From NCBI GenBank assembly GCA_030630165.1, contig DAOVNN010000043.1:1-12570 (forward strand): 12,570 bases of DNA, read 5' to 3'. The notes under the pieces are model-generated. The model ran no database searches and was not told the origin of the DNA. It worked only from the letters and a program-made list of their open reading frames with translations. This stretch comes from Candidatus Krumholzibacteriota bacterium. GTDB lineage: Bacteria > Krumholzibacteriota > Krumholzibacteriia > Krumholzibacteriales > Krumholzibacteriaceae. Made by a program: the position numbers and the translations under genes. Shown piece by piece: positions 7,979-12,570 of the stretch; the stretch's first letter is position 1, and every line of letters begins with the position of its first letter.

Positions 7979-9237
7979 GAACATTCAGGGCCGTGATCAT
8001 TGCTGTCGTCATCATGGCAGCTGTGCCTGCGGCGGCGCTTGCCGACTTCCTCGTGCCGATGGACCTTTCGCAGTCCAACCACCTCAAGGCATACGGCCTC
8101 GCCTGGTACGTCCTGGGCAGGGGCGGCAATGTCCGGTGGCTGCTCAACTACCGGGGCGGCTCGTTTCTCATGCCCGAGACAGCGGGGTTGACGATGGAGG
8201 CGCAGGCGCGGGGCGTGAGGATGGAGCGTGTCAGCGGATCGGATATCGCGGCGATACTCCGGGAGATCGACATTTCCAACATGGAGGTCGTCCTCCTCGA
8301 GAAGGCGCCTGAGATAGCGGTATACGCGCCGCCGAACAAGCAGCCCTGGGATGACGCGGTGATGATGGCACTCGAGTATGCCGGCATTCCGTACAAGAAG
8401 GTCTACGATCGCGAGGTCCTCGCCGGGAGTCTTCAGCTCTACGACTGGCTCCATCTCCACCACGAGGATTTCACCGGTCAGTACGGGAAGTTCTATCGCG
8501 GTTACCGCGCTGCCGAATGGTATATCAGGCAGCAGATCCTCTTCGAGGAGATCGCCGAGGCGCTCGGCTATGACAAGGTCTCCGAGGAGAAGAAAGCAGT
8601 CGCCGAGATGATCCGCGAGTATGTCCGGAGCGGGGGATTCCTCTTCGCGATGTGCTCGGCGTGCGACACTGTCGAGCTCGCGCTTGCGGCGCGGGGTATC
8701 GACATCGCTCCGCGGCAGTTCGACCACGACGGGACGACGCCGGGCTGCCAGGACAAGCTCGACTACTCGAGGTGTTTTGCCTTTGAGGGCTTTGTCCTCG
8801 AGATGAACCCGATGGTATACGAATTCTCGGATATCGACATGACGATGGCGGCCGCCGCGAGGGGGGAGGGGAACGACTGGTTCACCCTCTTCGAGTTCTC
8901 CGCGAAGCACGACCCGGTGCCGACGATGCTCGTGCAGAACCACGTCTCGGTGGTAGAGGGGTTCATGGGGCAGACGACCTCGTTCAGGAAGAACCTGCTC
9001 AAAAAGAAGGTCCTCGTGATGGGAGAGGTCAAGGGGAGCAACGAGGTCCGTTACATACACGGCAATCTCGGGAAGGGGACGTTCACCTTCTTCGGGGGCC
9101 ACGATCCCGAGGATTACCAGCACTTCGTCGGCGACCCTCCGACAGACCTCGACCTCTATCCCAACTCGCCCGGATACAGGCTTATCCTCAACAACATCCT
9201 CTTCCCCGCGGCGAGAAAGAAGGAGCAGAAGACCTGA
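7975..9237 (+). CDS. Exported conserved protein of the family often labelled 'asparagine synthetase B'
   Basis: I place the start at ATG 7975, which overlaps the previous stop as ATGA and opens a clean signal peptide (MRTFRAVIIAVVIMAA... cleaved after ALA, residue 23); the frame extends further upstream but would bury that signal. The 420-residue protein matches a family I recall from Bacteroidota and relatives: LVPMDLSQSNHLKAYGLA, WLLNYRGGSFLMP, LHLHHEDFTGQYGKF, GGFLFAMCSACD, GGHDPEDYQHFVGDPPTDL and a terminal PNSPGYRLILNNILFPAA. Database entries call it asparagine synthetase B, but none of that enzyme's motifs, including an N-terminal cysteine nucleophile or an ATP-binding loop, is present, and it is exported. 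C227 and C230 sit after a GGFLFAM strand, like the nucleophile turn of GATase-type folds. The substrate is unknown. It ends in a TGATG overlap with the next gene. Confidence 0.8.
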   Translation: MRTFRAVIIAVVIMAAVPAAALADFLVPMDLSQSNHLKAYGLAWYVLGRGGNVRWLLNYRGGSFLMPETAGLTMEAQARGVRMERVSGSDIAAILREIDISNMEVVLLEKAPEIAVYAPPNKQPWDDAVMMALEYAGIPYKKVYDREVLAGSLQLYDWLHLHHEDFTGQYGKFYRGYRAAEWYIRQQILFEEIAEALGYDKVSEEKKAVAEMIREYVRSGGFLFAMCSACDTVELALAARGIDIAPRQFDHDGTTPGCQDKLDYSRCFAFEGFVLEMNPMVYEFSDIDMTMAAAARGEGNDWFTLFEFSAKHDPVPTMLVQNHVSVVEGFMGQTTSFRKNLLKKKVLVMGEVKGSNEVRYIHGNLGKGTFTFFGGHDPEDYQHFVGDPPTDLDLYPNSPGYRLILNNILFPAARKKEQKT

Positions 9238-10325
9238 TGGAATTCCGTCCCGTAAAAGCAGTTGAGACAGATGCCAGGGAGGTGTTCTCGCTTATAGTCG
9301 CCTGCCGTGAGGCGATGGAGGGGACGGAGATGGAGCAGTGGCCCGAATTTTATCCCGACCTCGACGTGGTCCGCGGGGATATCGAGCGGGAAGCCCTCTG
9401 GATCTACCGCGAGGACGGGACGCTCGTCGCCGCGATGACCGTCGACGACACCCAACCCGAGCCGTACGACGGGATCGACTGGAAATACGGCGGGCTCTAT
9501 ATCTGCGTGCACCGTCTTGCCGTCGATCCTGCGAGGCGGCGCGAAGGTATAGCGGGCAGGATGATGGTGTTCGCGGAGGAGATGGCCTTCCGCAACGGCC
9601 GCAAGGCTGTCCGGCTCGACACTTACGGCCTCAACACGGCTGCGGTCAGGTTCTACGAGTGCCTGGGATACAGGAGGCGCGCGATAATCTACCTGCCGAA
9701 AAAGGACGGCGAATACATCTGCTTCGAGAAGAGCCTGGCGCCCTTCTCGCCCGACATGCTCTACACGCTGATCGTAGAGAGCAGGAGCGTCCGCAGGTTC
9801 AGGGAGGACGTGCATGTGAGCCGCGAGAGACTCATAGAACTGGTCGACCTCGCGAGGCATGCCCCGTCGGGCGGGAACAGGCAGCCGCTGAAGTTCATGC
9901 TCTCGTCGGAGCCTGCGAGAAACCGGATGATATTCCCGCACCTGCGCTGGGCGGGGTATATCAAGGACTGGGACGGGCCGGAGGAGGGAGAGAGGCCGGT
10001 TGCCTATATCGTGATCCTCGGAGACAGGGAGATCACCGAGACCTTCGGTACGGACCACGGCATCGCGGCGCAGACGATAATGCTCGGGGTCGCGTCGATG
10101 GGACTGGCCGGATGCATCATAGGCTCGGTCGACCGCAAGGGGCTGCGCGTCGTCCTCGGGATCCCGGTGAGGTACGAGATACTCTGCGTCCTGGCAATCG
10201 GCTATCCGGCCGAGGAAGTGGTTCTGGAGGATGTAAAGGATGACGATATCAAATACTGGCGGTCAACCGACGGTGTCCATCACGTACCGAAGAGGTCGCT
10301 CGACGATCTGCTGTTCGAACCGTAA
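9237..10325 (+). CDS. GNAT acetyltransferase-nitroreductase fusion protein
   Basis: Two enzyme domains share one 362-residue chain. Residues 1-167 are a GNAT N-acetyltransferase: VHRLAVDPARRREGIAGRM (91-109) is the acetyl-CoA pyrophosphate-binding motif A, and TYGLNTAAVRFYECLGY (129-145) is motif B. Residues 173-362 are a nitroreductase-type flavoprotein: SRSVRRF (182-188) and APSGGNRQP (209-217) contact FMN in this family, GIAAQTIMLGVASMGLAG is the usual central helix, and VLAIGYPAEE the closing strand. There is no frameshift or stop between them and no signal peptide, so it acts in the cytoplasm. The likely chemistry is acetyl transfer to an amine plus NAD(P)H-dependent reduction; substrates cannot be read from the sequence. 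The start overlaps the previous stop as TGATG, the last gene of the operon. It ends 6 bp from the convergent Mut7-C gene. Confidence 0.88.
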   Translation: MEFRPVKAVETDAREVFSLIVACREAMEGTEMEQWPEFYPDLDVVRGDIEREALWIYREDGTLVAAMTVDDTQPEPYDGIDWKYGGLYICVHRLAVDPARRREGIAGRMMVFAEEMAFRNGRKAVRLDTYGLNTAAVRFYECLGYRRRAIIYLPKKDGEYICFEKSLAPFSPDMLYTLIVESRSVRRFREDVHVSRERLIELVDLARHAPSGGNRQPLKFMLSSEPARNRMIFPHLRWAGYIKDWDGPEEGERPVAYIVILGDREITETFGTDHGIAAQTIMLGVASMGLAGCIIGSVDRKGLRVVLGIPVRYEILCVLAIGYPAEEVVLEDVKDDDIKYWRSTDGVHHVPKRSLDDLLFEP

Positions 10326-10331
10326 GGTCAT

Positions 10332-10808
10332 TTAACTATTCTCCTGCAGGCGCTTCATGATCTGTTCGACCTGCCGCTCCATCGCTTCGTAGTGGGAGCC
10401 TTTCCAGTAGATTCGCCCGCACTCCGGGCACTCGTGAAACTCCTTGAAATCGCGGGATATACGTGCTGGAACACGTTCCGATACCTCTTCCCGGGCTATT
10501 ACGGCGAGGGGAGCGTTGCATTCGAGGCAGAGGGTGAACGGGGCGAACTCCGGGTCCGCGCCGAGTACGGAGAAGAGCTCGGCGATCATCTCCGCCGCGC
10601 CCGAGCGGCGCAGTATCACCGGCGGCGGACCGCACCGGTCGACGGCGCGGGTGGCGGTCGTAACGGCCGTCCGTCCGTTCTTTTCCGCGTCGGTGAGGAG
10701 CCAGGGGCTGCGTCCCGAATGGGCGAGTTCGCAGTCGAGCCCGAGCATCCGCATCTTTCTGCAGAGCCTTCCGAGCATCCCGTCGAGCAGAAAACGAGGT
10801 CCCTTCAT
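10332..10808 (-). CDS. Mut7-C / DUF82 RNase-like PIN protein with zinc ribbon
   Basis: The 158-residue product begins RFLLDGMLGRLCRKMRMLG, the hallmark of the Mut7-C (DUF82, COG1656) family, PIN-like domains predicted to cleave RNA with metal-binding aspartates. Asp9 and Asp40 (LLTDAEKNGR) are present. The usual LTRD motif that follows reads AVTTATRAV here, so one acidic active-site residue looks lost. The C-terminal half has two knuckles, CLEC (94-97) and CPEC (127-130), forming the expected zinc ribbon, then the typical IYWKGSHYEAM ending. It is transcribed toward the GNAT-nitroreductase gene, with only six bases between stops and no terminator seen there. GAGG lies about nine bases before its ATG. 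The start is shared with a divergent regulatory gap of 144 bases. Confidence 0.85.
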   Translation of the reverse strand: MKGPRFLLDGMLGRLCRKMRMLGLDCELAHSGRSPWLLTDAEKNGRTAVTTATRAVDRCGPPPVILRRSGAAEMIAELFSVLGADPEFAPFTLCLECNAPLAVIAREEVSERVPARISRDFKEFHECPECGRIYWKGSHYEAMERQVEQIMKRLQENS

Positions 10809-10853
10809 CGCTGTACCTCAGCCGGGGAGGGTGGTAAGACGGTTCAATTTTCC

Positions 10854-10880
10854 TTGACAGCATATCAGAAAATCTTAAAG
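10854..10880 (+). promoter_or_regulatory. Possible promoter for the zinc-ribbon gene
   Basis: A perfect -35 box TTGACA (10854-10859) stands in the short AT-rich stretch of the divergent gap. The -10 is weak: TTAAAG (10875-10880, 15-base spacer) or TAAAGA (10876-10881, 16-base spacer) are the best choices, each three of six. Transcription would start near 10887. Confidence 0.35.
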
Positions 10881-10882
10881 AT

Positions 10883-10969
10883 ATGTCCCACAAAGGTAGG
10901 GATGTCGTGTTACGGTGGTGATTAACGCGGAGATGGAGGTGAAAGTCCGGTTGTGAGGGGATGCCGGAT
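10883..10969 (+). promoter_or_regulatory. Possible structured leader with three hairpins
   Basis: Three hairpins can be drawn in series. Hairpin 1 pairs ATGTCCC (10883-10889) with GGGATGT (10899-10905), 7 bp with two wobbles. Hairpin 2 pairs CGTGTTA (10906-10912) with TAACGCG (10923-10929), 7 bp with one wobble, and abuts hairpin 1. Hairpin 3 pairs TCCGG (10946-10950) with CCGGA (10964-10968), and its 13-base loop holds the GAGGGG ribosome binding site while its foot touches the ATG at 10968. This could regulate translation. No known riboswitch class fits. If the start site is near 10887, hairpin 1 would be cut, so hairpins 2 and 3 are the safer part. Confidence 0.3.
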
Positions 10970-11168
10970 GGGGAACATGCCTGAAGTATTTACTGAGTGC
11001 CTGAAGTGTAAAAAGGGCGTTCTTCTGCCCCTTTCAGATTATGGAAGGGATGGTGCGCCGATCCGCTACAAGGCCTGGGTATGCAATAACCCGGATTGCG
11101 GGTTCAATATCAGGATCGACAACGGAGAGCTCAGCTTCGGAAAGAGTATGGGCCATTCGTCCAAGTGA
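10968..11168 (+). CDS. Small zinc-ribbon-like protein of unknown function
   Basis: The product is 66 residues from ATG 10968. GTG 10953 would give 71 and ATG 10977 would give 63; I prefer 10968 because GAGGGG (10955-10960) sits seven bases before it, while both alternatives lack a well-spaced site. Two cysteine knuckles, CLKC and CNNPDC, about 30 residues apart, suggest one bound zinc. Between them lies GVLLPLSDYGRDGAPIRYKA and after them GFNIRIDNGELSFGK. No catalytic residues or membrane segment are visible, and I cannot assign it to a named family. It stands alone between a divergent gene and its own terminator, so it is probably a single-gene unit, perhaps a nucleic-acid or protein-binding adaptor, which is speculative. 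Confidence 0.7.
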   Translation: MGNMPEVFTECLKCKKGVLLPLSDYGRDGAPIRYKAWVCNNPDCGFNIRIDNGELSFGKSMGHSSK

Positions 11169-11194
11169 ACCTGATATAAAAGGTTAATGACTAC

Positions 11195-11227
11195 AGAGGG
11201 GGGGCTTGATGTCCTCCCTCTATTTTT
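11195..11227 (+). terminator. Rho-independent terminator of the zinc-ribbon gene
   Basis: AGAGGGGGG (11195-11203) pairs with CCTCCCTCT (11213-11221) over nine pairs with one G-U, loop of nine, followed by ATTTTT (11222-11227). It lies 26 bases after the stop. The T-run exists only on the + strand, so it does not serve the convergent CPBP gene, whose stop codon (11226-11228) overlaps the T-run. Confidence 0.8.
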
Positions 11228-12029
11228 ATGTCCGGTGCGCGGTATGCCGGTTGAACACTACGAGCACCGCGAGCAGCATGACAGCCGAGGCGACGAGCCA
11301 GCCGGCGTTGGGCGGGGACCATTCGAAGTCTCGTATCGTATCCTCGCTGAGGTTGTTGAGTCTGTAGAGGGAGAAGAGGTTGAAGATCGCGTGGATGATC
11401 ACGGTGTAGGTCAGTGAGCCGGTCTTGTAGAAGACATAAGCAAGGATGATCCCGAGAAGCGTCACCCCGGGGATGAGATAGACCACACCGTGGGAGAAGG
11501 CGAAGACGAGGGCCGAGATGATTATGGCGGCTGTTGCCGTCATGTTCCTGTGGAAGATGCTCTGAACCGTCCCGCGGTAGAGGAGCTCCTCGCCGAGGGG
11601 CGTGATCAGACCAAGTCCGACGGCCATTCCGATGAAGTGCCACCCCCCTTTGGGCTTGAACGCGAGAAGAATATTGATATAATCGGAATCCACCTGCCGC
11701 CCCCGCCGAAACAGCCATGAAAGAGCATCGACGGGGTAGATGGCAGCCGCAGCGATAAGGATCACGAGGACCGAGGTCGTGGCGTCGGGGAGCAGCAGCC
11801 TGAATTCGCTGGTGAAGCTCAGGCCGTACCGTCTGGTAATGATTGCCAGGGGAATGATATAACCGAATATCCCGGGCAGGATCACCGAGAGGACGACATT
11901 CCCGTTGAGATAGAGGATTCCGATAAGGGACGAGGCCATCAGGAAACAGGCGAAGGCGTAGATCAGCAGGAACCAGTTGTTCATCCTGCCGAAGAGGCCC
12001 GGATCTAATTCTTCTTTCTGTTCTTCCAC
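11226..12029 (-). CDS. CPBP-family intramembrane glutamic endopeptidase
   Basis: The 267-residue polytopic membrane protein carries the CPBP (Abi, CAAX-protease-like) motifs in order: GEELLYRG with Glu147, Glu148 and Arg152; FAFSHG with His180; and IIHAIFN with His213 and Asn217. These residues make the active site of Rce1-type glutamate proteases in the membrane. Hydrophobic segments lie near 18-40, 45-65, 84-105, 132-146, 163-180, 184-202 and 244-260. Bacterial members include bacteriocin-immunity and protein-processing enzymes; the substrate here cannot be told. The start GTG 12029 is the first possible codon after an in-frame stop, but has no ribosome binding site. Met16 is an alternative, preceded by GGCAGG that is too close. 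It faces the HAD gene divergently. Confidence 0.87.
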   Translation of the reverse strand: MEEQKEELDPGLFGRMNNWFLLIYAFACFLMASSLIGILYLNGNVVLSVILPGIFGYIIPLAIITRRYGLSFTSEFRLLLPDATTSVLVILIAAAAIYPVDALSWLFRRGRQVDSDYINILLAFKPKGGWHFIGMAVGLGLITPLGEELLYRGTVQSIFHRNMTATAAIIISALVFAFSHGVVYLIPGVTLLGIILAYVFYKTGSLTYTVIIHAIFNLFSLYRLNNLSEDTIRDFEWSPPNAGWLVASAVMLLAVLVVFNRHTAHRT

Positions 12030-12037
12030 GGGGATTG

Positions 12038-12066
12038 ACTATATAGCCGGCCGTTCGGCCCGGCAA
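12038..12066 (-). promoter_or_regulatory. Predicted promoter of the CPBP gene
   Basis: Read on the minus strand, TTGCCG (12066-12061, four of six) and TATAGT (12043-12038, five of six) are 17 bases apart. Transcription would begin near 12031, only about two bases before GTG 12029, implying a leaderless mRNA. The spacer is filled by a GC-rich imperfect palindrome (12046-12064, GGCCG TT CGGCC with one bulged C) that could bind a regulator. Confidence 0.45.
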
Positions 12067-12080
12067 GCGGAAAGGGCGCC

Positions 12081-12570
12081 ATGATAAAGCTCATCATCTT
12101 CGATCTCGACAACACCCTGACTGACTTCATGAGGATGAAGGACGAATCGATAATCGCAGCGGTCAGGTCGATGATCGACGCCGGGCTCGATTTTCCCGAG
12201 GAAAAGATAAAAAAGGAGATCTACAGGATCTACGATGAGGAGGGGATCGAGTACCAGAAGGTCTTCAACAAGCTCCTCGTCGACCTGATAGACCACGTCG
12301 ACTACCGAATCCTCGCGGCGGGGATAGTCGGGTACAGGAAGGCCAGAGAGGCGGCGCTCGTCCTCTACCCGCACGTCAACCGCACGCTGCTGACCCTGCT
12401 GAAGAAGGGGCTGCGGCTCGCCGTGATCTCCGACGCGCCGAGGCAGGAGGCCTGGATGAGGCTCTGCTACCTCGGGCTCCACCACATGATCGACACGGTC
12501 ATCGCCTTCGAGGACACCGGCGAGCGCAAGCCCAGCCCGGTGCCGTTCCGCCTGGCGCTCGAGCGCATCG
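12081..12570 (+). CDS. HAD-family hydrolase (3' end outside window)
   Basis: The frame starts at ATG 12081, with AAAGGG a few bases ahead, and runs open past the right edge, giving 163 residues. Motif I is FDLDNT with nucleophile Asp8 and Asp10; motif II is VISDAP with Ser117; motif III Lys150 lies in GERKPSP. The helical cap between residues 15 and 95 (EGIEYQKVFNKLL and onward) marks subfamily I. Such enzymes remove phosphate from small metabolites; the substrate is not evident. The last expected motif, an acidic pair, would lie beyond the window. It is divergent from the CPBP gene with a 51-base gap. Confidence 0.85.
   Translation, partial: MIKLIIFDLDNTLTDFMRMKDESIIAAVRSMIDAGLDFPEEKIKKEIYRIYDEEGIEYQKVFNKLLVDLIDHVDYRILAAGIVGYRKAREAALVLYPHVNRTLLTLLKKGLRLAVISDAPRQEAWMRLCYLGLHHMIDTVIAFEDTGERKPSPVPFRLALERI

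Noticed and set aside
7891..9123. Long open frame on the minus strand (about 410 codons) opposite the secreted protein gene.
   Set aside because: It is an antisense shadow of high-GC codon use; its translation is low-complexity and Arg/Leu/Val-rich with no motif, while the + strand gene has clear family motifs.
10326..10331. Bidirectional terminator between the fusion gene and Mut7-C.
   Set aside because: The gap is six bases and I see no hairpin with a T-run around it.
10392..10925. Plus-strand frame of about 177 codons across the Mut7-C gene and its upstream gap.
   Set aside because: The minus-strand frame carries the Mut7-C motifs and both zinc knuckles; the plus frame has no recognisable content.
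10915..10970. Partial likeness to a cobalamin riboswitch or RNase P RNA (GGTGAAAGTCCGG).
   Set aside because: Only one short string matches; the other conserved boxes and required helices are absent, and the gene is not B12-related.
12046..12064. GC-rich hairpin between the CPBP and HAD genes as a terminator.
   Set aside because: Both genes start here and no T-run follows on either strand.

Overview
The window is a high-GC, densely packed bacterial segment. Most genes run on the + strand with 1-4 base stop/start overlaps, and no tRNA, rRNA, CRISPR array or transposase is visible. DUF4159, DUF4175 and TPR proteins in series, a secreted protein of the family often mislabelled 'asparagine synthetase B', and a lipoprotein of a type I associate with uncultured FCB-group lineages together suggest an FCB-superphylum bacterium, perhaps near Krumholzibacteriota or Eisenbacteria. 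That placement is an inference from gene content, not a measurement.

Region 1 (1-10325) is one co-oriented operon: a DUF4159 protein whose 5' end lies outside the window, a 1105-aa DUF4175 membrane/coiled-coil protein, an exported TPR protein, an exported protein with a GATase-like look, and a GNAT-nitroreductase fusion. From DUF4175 onward the junctions are ATGA, ATGA and TGATG, so translation is probably coupled. Several products have signal peptides or membrane anchors, which points to a shared job at the cell envelope. DUF4159, DUF4175 and TPR genes often occur next to MoxR/DUF58/VWA genes, which could lie upstream.

Region 2 (about 693-2800) interrupts this operon between DUF4159 and DUF4175. 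It is visibly less GC-rich and carries a lipoprotein gene and a Fic-domain protein with its own predicted promoter. A 40-bp direct repeat with one mismatch, copied from the 3' end of the DUF4159 gene, brackets the lipoprotein gene (653-692 and 1432-1471). This looks like the scar of an insertion or duplication that rebuilt the end of the host gene, and it is the most interesting structure in the window.

Region 3 (10326-12570) has separate small units: a minus-strand Mut7-C-type PIN protein ending 6 bp from the fusion gene; a + strand 66-71 aa zinc-ribbon-like protein behind a leader with three possible hairpins and followed by a good rho-independent terminator; a minus-strand CPBP-family membrane protease whose predicted promoter implies a nearly leaderless mRNA; and a divergent HAD hydrolase running off the right edge.
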